39,279 bases of DNA. Origin: JBJHCA01 sp050485785. Lineage in GTDB: Bacteria > Bacteroidota > Bacteroidia > Chitinophagales > Saprospiraceae. Position 1 is the first letter of the stretch. Each line of letters begins with the position of its first letter. The stretch spans positions 1 to 39,279 of the forward strand of contig JBJHCA010000024.1 in NCBI GenBank assembly GCA_050485785.1, in the 5' to 3' direction. Under the pieces are notes generated by a model. It worked only from the letters and a program-made list of their open reading frames with translations. It ran no database searches and had not been told where the DNA came from. Of the stretch, positions 7,614 through 15,223 are shown piece after piece. The position numbers were made by a program, and so were the translations under genes.

Positions 7614-8315
7614 ATGTCTTACGAATATTACATGTTCTTCCTCATTGGAGGCATAATGACCTTTGTGGGCATGATGGTAGGAAACCGATTGAAATCTAAA
7701 TTTCAACGATACAGTTCCATTCCTTTAAGTTCGGGATTATCTGGAAAACAAGTGGCAGAGGCCATGTTGCGACATTTTAATGTATACGGTGTACAAATTG
7801 TACAAGGGCAGGGCTTTTTGAGTGACCACTACAACCCTGCTACCAAAACGGTAAGTCTGAGCCCCGAGGTGTATCAGGGAAGAAGTATTGCAGCGGCAGC
7901 AGTGGCAGCTCATGAAGTTGGGCATGCCGTTCAGCACGATCAGGCCTACAGTATGCTGCAGTTTCGCTCAGCAATTGTGCCTGTGGTGAGTTTTGCAGCA
8001 CAGTACCAACAATGGGCCATCCTTGCGGCTTTCATGGTTTCCGCCTCATCTCCGGCAAGCAGTTGGATTTTACTGGCGGCCATAGGATTGTTTATGATCA
8101 CTACCCTTTTTGCTTTTGTTACCCTGCCGGTGGAGTTTGATGCCAGCAATCGGGCATTGGTTTGGCTGGAACGAACGGGAATAGCACAGGGCAAAGAGTA
8201 CGAAGGAGCCAGGGACGCACTTAAATGGGCAGCTATGACCTATGTGGTGGCAGCACTTTCATCACTTGTGTCACTTATTTATCTCATTTTGCGTTACATG
8301 AGCAGGAGAAACTAG
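7614..8315 (+). CDS. YugP-type membrane zinc metallopeptidase
   Basis: An integral-membrane protein of 233 residues with the zinc-protease motif HEVGH at residues 100-104, preceded by AAVAA. Hydrophobic segments lie near residues 5-25, 125-175 (two adjacent spans) and 205-228. The arrangement and length fit the putative neutral zinc metallopeptidase family of Bacillus YugP (Zn_peptidase_2). The family's substrates are not well established; a role in membrane protein quality control is a guess. It begins 30 bases after serS and is followed 5 bases later by the next small gene, so the three are probably cotranscribed. Confidence 0.85.
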   Translation: MSYEYYMFFLIGGIMTFVGMMVGNRLKSKFQRYSSIPLSSGLSGKQVAEAMLRHFNVYGVQIVQGQGFLSDHYNPATKTVSLSPEVYQGRSIAAAAVAAHEVGHAVQHDQAYSMLQFRSAIVPVVSFAAQYQQWAILAAFMVSASSPASSWILLAAIGLFMITTLFAFVTLPVEFDASNRALVWLERTGIAQGKEYEGARDALKWAAMTYVVAALSSLVSLIYLILRYMSRRN

Positions 8316-8320
8316 TATCC

Positions 8321-8632
8321 ATGCCGGCACAAGAAAACAAGCCCGACCATATCCTACCCGAAGAACAATATGGTCCGCTTTACCTCAGCATTCTGGAGAA
8401 AGTAAGCGAGCTTTTGCAGAATGATATTCAGGCTTTGACACAATGGATGTACCACCTGGATATCGATGAAAACATATTCAGACAATCCATGAAGCACTCA
8501 GACCTTCAGCAGCAGGCACATGAAATCACACTGGCCATGGCTGCTCGTATGGAGCGTATTCTTCAGACCAGAGAAGCATACAAAAAGCGGGGAGACTCAG
8601 TGGTGGACAATGACCCTGAATTAGCATGGTGA
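8321..8632 (+). CDS. Small hypothetical acidic/helical protein
   Basis: A 103-residue protein of unknown function. The open frame extends upstream into the protease gene, but the ATG at 8321, five bases after the protease stop, is the natural start (MPAQENKPDHILPEEQYGPL). It is soluble, without signal peptide or cysteine, rich in Glu, Gln, Met and Leu, and looks largely alpha-helical (LYLSILEKVSELLQNDIQAL, then EITLAMAARMERILQTREAY). No family is recognised. Close packing behind the YugP-like gene suggests cotranscription and perhaps a shared role. Confidence 0.7.
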   Translation: MPAQENKPDHILPEEQYGPLYLSILEKVSELLQNDIQALTQWMYHLDIDENIFRQSMKHSDLQQQAHEITLAMAARMERILQTREAYKKRGDSVVDNDPELAW

Positions 8633-8660
8633 GAAATGCCATCTGAACAGATTAATTAGC

Positions 8661-8668
8661 TACCTTTA
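8661..8668 (+). promoter_or_regulatory. Weak -7-like box before prs
   Basis: TACCTTTA differs from TAnnTTTG only at the last base and lies 26 bases before the prs ATG. No -33 box is visible. Confidence 0.3.
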
Positions 8669-8693
8669 CGTGCCTTAAGAAGCAACAAACAAC

Positions 8694-9632
8694 ATGGTAG
8701 AAGTTAAACTGTTTTCAGGCACTCACTCTGAATACCTGGCAGAAAAAATTGCCGACTATTATGGTCAGCCGCTGGGTGATTACAAGCTGCTCAAGTTCAG
8801 TGACGGCGAAATGCAGCCCATCATCAATGAATCGGTGCGGGGCAGTTACGTTTTTATTATTCAAAGTACCTGTTCACCATCGGACAACTTGTTTGAACTG
8901 CTATTGATGATTGATGCTGCACGCAGGGCGTCTGCCGGCTATATTACTGCCGTGATCCCATATTTCGGTTATGCCCGGCAGGACAGGAAAGACAAGCCCC
9001 GTGTAGCCATTGCCAGCAAAATGATAGCCAATCTCCTGGAGTCGGCCGGAGCCAACCGCATTATGACTATGGATTTACATGCCGATCAGATTCAGGGCTT
9101 TTTTGACATTCCGCTTGACCACCTGAAAAGTGAGGCTATTTTCATTCCCTATCTGGAGCAAAAAGATCTGTCCAAAACCATTTTCGCCTCCCCGGATGTA
9201 GGCGGTGTTAAAAGAGCAAGAACTTATGCCAAGCACTTCAAATGCGAAATGGTTATCTGCGACAAGCATCGCGAAAAAGCCAATGAAGTGGCCGAAATGA
9301 CCGTAATCGGGAATGTTGAAGGGGGGGATATTGTTTTGGTGGACGACATCGTAGATACTGCCGGTACTTTGTGCAAGGCTGCCAATATTCTGATCGAAAA
9401 AGGGGCGCGAAGCGTGAAAGCCATTTGCACGCATCCGGTATTGTCAGGAAAGGCTTACGACAATATCATGAATTCTAAGCTCGATAAACTGATAGTACTG
9501 GACACTATTCCTCTGCAAAAAGAGTGTAAAAAGATCCAGGTATTATCCTCGGCTAAGCTTTTTTCAAGAGCTATCCGCAATACTCACGAGCACAAATCCA
9601 TATCAGCTTTGTTTGTAGGCTCAAAGGTGTAA
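8694..9632 (+). CDS. prs: Ribose-phosphate pyrophosphokinase (PRPP synthetase)
   Basis: Transfers pyrophosphate from ATP to ribose 5-phosphate, making PRPP for purine, pyrimidine, histidine, tryptophan and NAD synthesis. The length of 312 residues is standard. The N-terminal half contains FSDGEMQPIINESVRG and PYFGYARQDRKDKPR, the ATP-binding flag-loop regions; the PRPP/ribose-phosphate-binding loop is DIVLVDDIVDTAGTL at about residues 212-226; and the metal-binding TMDLHADQIQGFFDIP is intact. Supply of PRPP links it functionally to the purine genes purE/purK on the other strand nearby. Confidence 0.97.
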   Translation: MVEVKLFSGTHSEYLAEKIADYYGQPLGDYKLLKFSDGEMQPIINESVRGSYVFIIQSTCSPSDNLFELLLMIDAARRASAGYITAVIPYFGYARQDRKDKPRVAIASKMIANLLESAGANRIMTMDLHADQIQGFFDIPLDHLKSEAIFIPYLEQKDLSKTIFASPDVGGVKRARTYAKHFKCEMVICDKHREKANEVAEMTVIGNVEGGDIVLVDDIVDTAGTLCKAANILIEKGARSVKAICTHPVLSGKAYDNIMNSKLDKLIVLDTIPLQKECKKIQVLSSAKLFSRAIRNTHEHKSISALFVGSKV

Positions 9633-9672
9633 TTTTTTTGCGTTTCAGTTTTTTATTTTCTCCAACTGTACG

Positions 9673-9680
9673 TATCTTTG
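9673..9680 (+). promoter_or_regulatory. -7 box for rplY
   Basis: TATCTTTG followed by CG matches TAnnTTTG exactly and lies 46 bases before the rplY ATG. The expected -33 position holds only a T-run (about 9649-9654), not a clear TTG. Confidence 0.5.
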
Positions 9681-9726
9681 CGTGCCGAAAATAAGGCATG
9701 GCCACATTGATAAATAATACGATACT

Positions 9727-10320
9727 ATGAAAACAGTGGAAATAACCGGTGAAACGCGCACCGAAACAGGAAGAACCGATGCTAAGAAGCTTCGCAGAAA
9801 TGAGTTGGTTCCCTGTGTAATATACGGCGGCAAGGACAATGTACATTTCAGTGCACACCGTCTCGACCTAAGGGATGTGGTGTTCACTCCCGAATTCAAA
9901 GTGGCTCATATTTCCATTAACGGATCTACCCGCAAATGCGTGTTAAAAGAAGTTCAGTTTGATCCCATTACCGATCAGCTGCGCCATGTTGACTTCATTG
10001 AACTGTCCGAGAACAAGCCGGTGATCACTGAGATTCCCATAAAGTTCAAGGGTATTTCACCCGGCGTTAAAAAAGGTGGTAAACTGGTTCAAAAGGTTCG
10101 TAAGGTGAAAGTAAAAACCACACCTGAAAACCTTGTTGACGAGCTCTTTGTCAATATTTCCGGTATTGATCTCGGTCAATCCGTGAGGGTTAAAGACGTA
10201 GAAGCCGGCGATCAAATTCAGATCATGAACAACATGTCAATTCCCGTAGCTACCATTGAGATTCCGCGTGCTCTTCGTAGTGCTGCAGCCAAGAAGGAAG
10301 CGGAAACCAAGAAAAAATAG
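9727..10320 (+). CDS. rplY: 50S ribosomal protein L25 / general stress protein Ctc
   Basis: A 5S rRNA-binding large-subunit protein of the long (Ctc/TL5) type, 197 residues. The N-terminal L25 domain (about residues 1-90) has the typical TGRTDAKKLRRNELVPCVIY; the C-terminal TL5 beta domain follows (about 95-185, including INISG-like FVNISGIDLGQSVRVKDV). A short Lys/Glu-rich tail (AAAKKEAETKKK) ends it. It has its own -7 box and is closed by a strong intrinsic terminator at 10351-10382, so it is probably expressed as a single gene or together with prs read-through. Confidence 0.95.
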   Translation: MKTVEITGETRTETGRTDAKKLRRNELVPCVIYGGKDNVHFSAHRLDLRDVVFTPEFKVAHISINGSTRKCVLKEVQFDPITDQLRHVDFIELSENKPVITEIPIKFKGISPGVKKGGKLVQKVRKVKVKTTPENLVDELFVNISGIDLGQSVRVKDVEAGDQIQIMNNMSIPVATIEIPRALRSAAAKKEAETKKK

Positions 10321-10350
10321 TTTCAACGTTCAAAGGTTTAGGTTAAGAAA

Positions 10351-10382
10351 AGGCCGTTTCCACAGGAGACGGCTTTTTTTTT
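10351..10382 (+). terminator. Intrinsic terminator after rplY
   Basis: GCCGTTTCC (10353-10361), loop ACA, then GGAGACGGC (10365-10373) form a 9-bp stem with one G-U pair, followed by nine T residues (10374-10382). This is a classic intrinsic terminator 33 bases after the rplY stop. Confidence 0.88.
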
Positions 10383-10493
10383 GCTTACCCTGGCCGGTAG
10401 AAGGATTAAAATTGGCAGAATATGCCATATTGGTTGTTCTGCCGACCCAGTGACGTACTGATCAAGGCTTTTGGGGAACCTGCTTCCGCAATA

Positions 10494-11006
10494 TCAGTAG
10501 TTTTTCCAGCCTTTGGTCTGCAGGTTCTGACGTTTGGCAGCCACCTGCGACTCGAGTTCTTTTTTGTATTCCGATATGCGTTGTAGCAGTACGCTATCCT
10601 CCACAGCACATATCTGAGCAGCAAGAATTCCTGCATTGGCCCCTCCGTTTAGCGCAACTGTGGCTACAGGCACTCCGGCCGGCATCTGAAGAATGGACAA
10701 TATCGAATCCCATCCGTCTATGGAATTAGACGATTTGATGGGGACGCCAATCACCGGAAGCGGAGAAACGGAAGCCACCATGCCGGGCAGATGTGCCGCA
10801 CCACCGGCTCCGGCTACAATCACCCTGATTCCGCGCTCATGTGCCTCCCCGGCAAAATTGAACATATATTCGGGCGTCCGGTGTGCCGAAACTATCTGAA
10901 TCTCAAATTCAACGCCCAGCTTTTCGAGCATGGCCGCACATTGCTTCATCACGGGCAAGTCTGAATCAGAGCCCATGATAATGGCTACCTTAATTTGCTT
11001 ATGCAT
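10494..11006 (-). CDS. purE: N5-carboxyaminoimidazole ribonucleotide mutase
   Basis: Class I PurE converts N5-CAIR to CAIR in purine synthesis. GSDSD (residues 12-16), SAHRTP (about 42-47) and GAGGAAHLPGM are the active-site signatures, and 170 residues is the usual length. The pairing with purK confirms the class I type, since class II PurE acts directly on CO2 without PurK. The start overlaps the end of purK by 22 bases, which indicates translational coupling. It is the last gene of the gpsA-purK-purE group; the stretch between its stop and the rplY terminator holds no gene. Confidence 0.96.
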   Translation of the reverse strand: MHKQIKVAIIMGSDSDLPVMKQCAAMLEKLGVEFEIQIVSAHRTPEYMFNFAGEAHERGIRVIVAGAGGAAHLPGMVASVSPLPVIGVPIKSSNSIDGWDSILSILQMPAGVPVATVALNGGANAGILAAQICAVEDSVLLQRISEYKKELESQVAAKRQNLQTKGWKNY

Positions 11007-12127
11007 CGTATGGTATTTTGACAGAATTTCACTTTGTTCATCACTACATCCCGGTTATTGTCCACAACGTTAATATGCCCCATTTTCCGAAACGGACGGG
11101 TTTCAGCTTTCCCATAAATGTGAATATAGGCACCAGGTACTTTTAAAACCTCTTCCAGTCCTTCGTAATAAGCCGGACCGGCATGTCCGGGCTCACCTAC
11201 AATATTGATCATGGTAGTCAATCCGCGGGGTTCGGGTTTGATCAGTGGCCAGTTGAGTATTGCCCTGATATGCTGCTCATACTGGCTCACCGTAAACCCT
11301 TCCATAGTCAGGTGGCCGCTGTTGTGTGGCCTTGGTGCTACTTCATTGACCCATATCTTTTCGCTGCGGTCCACAAACATTTCCACGGCGAGTAATCCGC
11401 ACATACCAAAGTCCTCAATCAACTGTGCTGCCAGTGAGGTGGCTTCACGCCTGATATGATCGGGAAGATCGTTGTGAAAATGAACCAGCTCCACCTGATT
11501 GGCTTCGGGATGAAAATCCATGGTCACAGGCGGAAAAACTTCAACCTGACCGGATGCATTTCGCGCTGCAATTACACTCATTTCATAGTGAATGTCGATC
11601 ATGTCCTCTGCTACTGACCTGCATGCCAGAACTTTATCAATATCTTCTTCGCTTCTCAGCACCTGCACTCCCCTGCCATCGTAACCGTCTGTGGCAGCTT
11701 TCTGCACCAGCGGGGTTTTCTCCTTTCCGGAATTCAATGCATTAACTAACTCATGATAATGCTCATACACCCTGAACGGAGAGGTAGGGTAAAGCTTTTC
11801 GCTTAAAAACTGCTTTTGAAGAGCTTTGTCTTTAATAACAGCCAGTGTCTCAATGTTGGGATGAATGGTGATATCATTTTGTTGCAGGGCTTCCAGCCCT
11901 TTGAGGCTGACGTGCTCTATCTCAACAGTTACCACATCTGCAAGGCCCTGCAGGCGACGCACAGCTTGTTCATCGTTAAAATGGCCTTCGATATGCCGAT
12001 GGGCATAATGCACCGCAGGCGCATGAGCCGAAGGCTCAACCACTATACAAGGCAGAGCAAAGCGCGATGCCGACTGGATCAGCATCTTTCCCAGTTGTCC
12101 TCCTCCAAGTATTCCTATTCTCTTCAT
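10985..12127 (-). CDS. purK: N5-carboxyaminoimidazole ribonucleotide synthase
   Basis: An ATP-grasp enzyme that carboxylates aminoimidazole ribonucleotide using ATP and bicarbonate. The N-terminus MKRIGILGGGQLGKMLIQSA is the PurK signature; the ATP-grasp region includes KAATDGYDGRGVQVL, LLAVEMFVDRSEKIWVNEVA and PRPHNSGHLTMEG. At 380 residues it is full length. It begins 25 bases after gpsA and overlaps purE by 22 bases, so the three genes form one transcription unit. Its product is passed to PurE. Confidence 0.96.
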   Translation of the reverse strand: MKRIGILGGGQLGKMLIQSASRFALPCIVVEPSAHAPAVHYAHRHIEGHFNDEQAVRRLQGLADVVTVEIEHVSLKGLEALQQNDITIHPNIETLAVIKDKALQKQFLSEKLYPTSPFRVYEHYHELVNALNSGKEKTPLVQKAATDGYDGRGVQVLRSEEDIDKVLACRSVAEDMIDIHYEMSVIAARNASGQVEVFPPVTMDFHPEANQVELVHFHNDLPDHIRREATSLAAQLIEDFGMCGLLAVEMFVDRSEKIWVNEVAPRPHNSGHLTMEGFTVSQYEQHIRAILNWPLIKPEPRGLTTMINIVGEPGHAGPAYYEGLEEVLKVPGAYIHIYGKAETRPFRKMGHINVVDNNRDVVMNKVKFCQNTIRCISKLR

Positions 12128-12152
12128 TCTTATTCATTTGCGATTGGCCGGC

Positions 12153-13178
12153 TCAAATAAAATCCACATCCACATCGTAGGGATATTCGATCAACATGCG
12201 AATGGCCTTATCGATATCAAAATTATTAAAAACTACTCTATTCAGCATTTTCGTAATGGGAGCTTGAAGTCTGTATGTTTCGGAGATTTCCATGGCCATT
12301 TTGAGCGTTCGTACACCTTCCGCCAGTTCTTCCATGTTTTCCTGAATGTGACTGAAAGTTTCGCCGCGTGCTAGCCGGTAACCAAAAGTGTAGTTGCGGC
12401 TTTTATCACTGGCTGCTGTAGCCACCAGGTCCCCTATTCCGGCTGTCCCCAAAAACGGGCGGGCATCACCACCCAATGCTTTGCCCAGGTAGATCATTTC
12501 GATGAGGCCCCTGCTGATCAGCAATGCTCTTGTATTGTGACCCAGGCCTTTTCCGGCAATGATACCGGCACCTATGGCAATTAGGTTCTTCAGTGCTCCT
12601 GCCAGTTCGGCTCCCCGCATGGAATAAGACCCGTAAACCTGAAAACGGGAGCTGCGCAAAGCCTTTTTTCCCGTTTCAATCACTTCCGTAAAATGACTGG
12701 CAATGACCGTGGCCGCGGGTTGCCCTTCCAAAATTTCACTGCTCAGGTTGGGTCCTGAAAGGCAGCCAACGCGAAGGGTAACACTTTCCTGCAGCATAAC
12801 ATCACTCATGGTGTGAACATCCTCAGCCCTGAGCGAGCGATTTTGATCGTTGTCGAGCCTGAGAATGTCAAACCCTTTGGTGCCATGGATCAAAATGTGA
12901 TCGGGTTTCAGATTTTTGCCCACCTGACGCATCATGGCACGAAAATGCTCCGACGGTACAATGGGAAAAATGAGTTTACAATGATCCGTGATCTCCCGGA
13001 TGTCTGATGTGGCTTTTACATTGCTTTTCAACTGCACACCGAGATGGCGGTGGTCATTATTGATGGCATTCACCTGATCTTGCCGCCGGCTGAAGATGAT
13101 CACATCCCCGTTTTCAGAGATGAGATCGGCAATTGCCGTTCCAAAGCTTCCTGCACCTATTACGCCGTATGGGCCCAT
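12153..13178 (-). CDS. gpsA: Glycerol-3-phosphate dehydrogenase [NAD(P)+]
   Basis: Reduces dihydroxyacetone phosphate to sn-glycerol 3-phosphate, the backbone of phospholipids. The N-terminal nucleotide-binding loop is GVIGAGSFGTAIADL; the substrate-binding segment GALKNLIAIGAGIIAGKGLG and the RGLIEM helix are intact. The total of 341 residues is normal. purK follows after 25 bases. The cytochrome oxidase gene upstream ends 89 bases before the start, so a separate promoter is possible, but only an imperfect -7-like TATTTTAG is seen in that gap. Confidence 0.94.
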   Translation of the reverse strand: MGPYGVIGAGSFGTAIADLISENGDVIIFSRRQDQVNAINNDHRHLGVQLKSNVKATSDIREITDHCKLIFPIVPSEHFRAMMRQVGKNLKPDHILIHGTKGFDILRLDNDQNRSLRAEDVHTMSDVMLQESVTLRVGCLSGPNLSSEILEGQPAATVIASHFTEVIETGKKALRSSRFQVYGSYSMRGAELAGALKNLIAIGAGIIAGKGLGHNTRALLISRGLIEMIYLGKALGGDARPFLGTAGIGDLVATAASDKSRNYTFGYRLARGETFSHIQENMEELAEGVRTLKMAMEISETYRLQAPITKMLNRVVFNNFDIDKAIRMLIEYPYDVDVDFI

Positions 13179-13267
13179 GTACTGAGTTAACGTGAGCTGA
13201 TCAGGCGGCTAAAATAGAACATATTTACCTGACTTGGCCTGTAAACGCACAAGTTGGTGTGGCAATA

Positions 13268-13894
13268 TCAGTGCACAAGCTGATTAATCCCAAAAAACAG
13301 GATCAGAACTATCCAGAGAATATCGAGAAAGCGCCAGTATAGAACCAACATCCGCAGGTACATTCCCGTAAGCGGATTAGCCAGGAAAATCAATTCACTT
13401 ACCGGATTTTGCACCTTTTTATGGGTATTGACGATAAATGCAGCCAAAAATGGGATTCCCCCCAAAACATGGATTAAGTGAAGTGCAGAAATGGCATACA
13501 GGTAACCCGTGCCCGGGCCATCAGGGCCGGTTAGCGACAAATTGAGTTGCACCATTTGTTGCCAGCCTATTATCTGGGCAATGGCAAAAACTATGGTCAA
13601 CAGGAGTGAAGCAGACAGCAGGCGCAACAATTTATTGGCCCGGTCGTCATCCAAAGCTTTCACAGATTTTTTGAGTAACAGGGCAGAAACCACCAGAAAA
13701 ACTGTATTGAAAAGGAAAATCCACGGCAGTTTCACCGGTGGCACGCCCTGTTCCACTCTGGTGTAGACATACGCTCCACATACGGCCAGAAATGCCATGG
13801 TTATGGCCGCCAGAATAAAATACAAAACCAGCTTATGCGGGTGGATGAAAAGCAGTTTTTCAGCTTCTTTAGCCGTGTGAGATTGAACAGACAT
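13268..13894 (-). CDS. Cytochrome c oxidase subunit III (heme-copper oxidase subunit III family)
   Basis: A 208-residue membrane protein with about five transmembrane spans (near residues 24-45, 58-77, 88-110, 130-155 and 180-203), fitting the short five-helix subunit III found in Bacteroidota. Family marks include AISALHLIHVLGGIPFL and the C-terminal VLYWRFLDILWIVLI. Subunit III is not catalytic; it stabilises subunit I and may assist proton uptake. It stands alone here: no subunit I, II, IV or assembly factor gene is present, so it is either a split-off member of the main cluster or an extra paralogue. It follows the NamZ-like gene by 50 bases. Confidence 0.82.
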   Translation of the reverse strand: MSVQSHTAKEAEKLLFIHPHKLVLYFILAAITMAFLAVCGAYVYTRVEQGVPPVKLPWIFLFNTVFLVVSALLLKKSVKALDDDRANKLLRLLSASLLLTIVFAIAQIIGWQQMVQLNLSLTGPDGPGTGYLYAISALHLIHVLGGIPFLAAFIVNTHKKVQNPVSELIFLANPLTGMYLRMLVLYWRFLDILWIVLILFFGINQLVH

Positions 13895-13944
13895 AGCCCG
13901 AAGTGTAAATCTTACAACACCAACGGAACAACAGTGTTTTCAGG

Positions 13945-15195
13945 TTATCCAGAAAAATCAGGATAGAGCAGATACCGGCTGCGAATGCGTTTAAACGCCT
14001 CCAGGTCTGATTGCCATCCAGCTCTGATGGTGGCTTCATCATCCCCTCTGATGAGCTGCTTCATCAGTTCATCGGTGCCTGCAAGCCGGTTAAAAAAGGA
14101 AACATTAAAGAAGTTGTTCTGATCGGGGTAATCGCGGTACATGCGGATGAGGTATTGCAGATCAAGCTTACGCCTGCTGTGGAGCTCTTCAACCGAATAG
14201 TGTGTGAGGTCGAGGCCGAAGCATTCTTTGCCCTTGTGAGGAGGGTTGGTTGCACCTTCGCGGGAAACTGGGGTAAAGCTGAAAGGGTAATTGCGAAGAG
14301 CGGGAGCACCAATTACCTGAAACTGAGAACTTGTGCCCCGTCCCACACTGATGGGCGTAGCTTCAAAAAAGCAGATAAACGGATACAAAAGAATAGACCG
14401 GTAATTGGGCAGGTTAGGCGATGGCCGTACCGGAGGTGCGAAGGGAGTATCGTGGGTGTAGTGAAGGCAGGTTATCACTGTGAGATCGGCAACCAAACCA
14501 TCGCCCAGCCAACCTTCACCATTCACCATCATGGCATATTCACCGATGGTCATGCCGTGAACTACAGGAACGGGATGCATGCCAACAAATGACCTGAACT
14601 GCGGTTTCAAAACGGGACCGTCAACATAGTGGCCATTGGGATTGGGGCGGTCGAGAACTATGACGGGTTTACCCGCCTCAGCGCCGGCCTGCATTACATA
14701 ATGGAGAGTAGAAATGTAAGTATAAAACCGGGCTCCCACATCCTGAAGGTCAAACAGAACGACATCGATGGATGCCATATCGGCGGGATCGGGTTTGCGG
14801 GTATTGCCGTAGAGCGAGCGAACCGGTACGCCTGTTTTGCTGTCGATACCGCCGCTGATATGAGCACCGGCATCAGCAGTTCCGCGAATACCATGTTCTG
14901 GAGCAAACACCATGGCTACTCTGATGTTTTGCTCAAGCAGAAAGTCGAGTAGGTGAGTATCGCCAATGAGCGAGGTATGGTTCATCACAACGCCTACATT
15001 GAGATCCTGCAATAATGGCAGGTATTCTTCAGAGCGTTCAGCACCGGTAATGGGTGCATAATGTTCCGAAGTAAATTCAGGGAGAGTGTTGGTATCGGGA
15101 GAAAAGCCGGGAGAAGTTTCAGAGCAGCCGGAGGCTGCCCAAAAAGAGCTATAAAACCCAAAAAAGCCAATAGTGGCTAAAAAGAATTTTTGCAT
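13945..15195 (-). CDS. DUF1343 / NamZ-like exo-beta-N-acetylmuramidase lipoprotein
   Basis: The chosen ATG at 15195 starts a signal peptide (MQKFFLATIGFFGFYSSFWA) ending in a lipobox-like ASGC, with Cys24 as the likely lipid anchor; the frame extends to 15306 but would bury the signal. The 416-residue product matches DUF1343: FAPEHGIRG, LFDLQDVGARFYTYISTLH, VLDRPNPNG and GMTIGEYAMMVNGEGWL. Members such as Bacillus NamZ and a Tannerella homologue (glycoside hydrolase family 171) remove N-acetylmuramic acid from the non-reducing end of peptidoglycan fragments. A cell-envelope location suits cell-wall recycling. It is transcribed divergently from the exonuclease gene, with only 28 bases between start codons. 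Confidence 0.85.
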   Translation of the reverse strand: MQKFFLATIGFFGFYSSFWAASGCSETSPGFSPDTNTLPEFTSEHYAPITGAERSEEYLPLLQDLNVGVVMNHTSLIGDTHLLDFLLEQNIRVAMVFAPEHGIRGTADAGAHISGGIDSKTGVPVRSLYGNTRKPDPADMASIDVVLFDLQDVGARFYTYISTLHYVMQAGAEAGKPVIVLDRPNPNGHYVDGPVLKPQFRSFVGMHPVPVVHGMTIGEYAMMVNGEGWLGDGLVADLTVITCLHYTHDTPFAPPVRPSPNLPNYRSILLYPFICFFEATPISVGRGTSSQFQVIGAPALRNYPFSFTPVSREGATNPPHKGKECFGLDLTHYSVEELHSRRKLDLQYLIRMYRDYPDQNNFFNVSFFNRLAGTDELMKQLIRGDDEATIRAGWQSDLEAFKRIRSRYLLYPDFSG

Positions 15196-15217
15196 AAAAC
15201 TGCTATTCTTAATTTTG
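15190..15217 (+). promoter_or_regulatory. Bacteroidota-type promoter for the exonuclease/GIY-YIG gene
   Basis: TTG (15190-15192), a 17-base spacer, then TAATTTTG (15210-15217), fitting TTG-N17-23-TAnnTTTG. It overlaps the start codon of the divergent NamZ-like gene (15195) and places the transcription start practically at the ATG of the plus-strand gene (15224), implying a very short or absent leader. Confidence 0.5.
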
Positions 15218-15223
15218 CGAAAG

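Noticed and set aside
14011..14592. 193-codon plus-strand frame inside the NamZ-like gene
   Set aside because: Antisense to a well-conserved coding region and without recognisable motifs.
15126..15141. GCAGCC-GGA-GGCTGC hairpin resembling the interspersed repeat core
   Set aside because: It lies inside the lipobox coding region of the NamZ-like gene and lacks the flanking GATATCTTTTT part.
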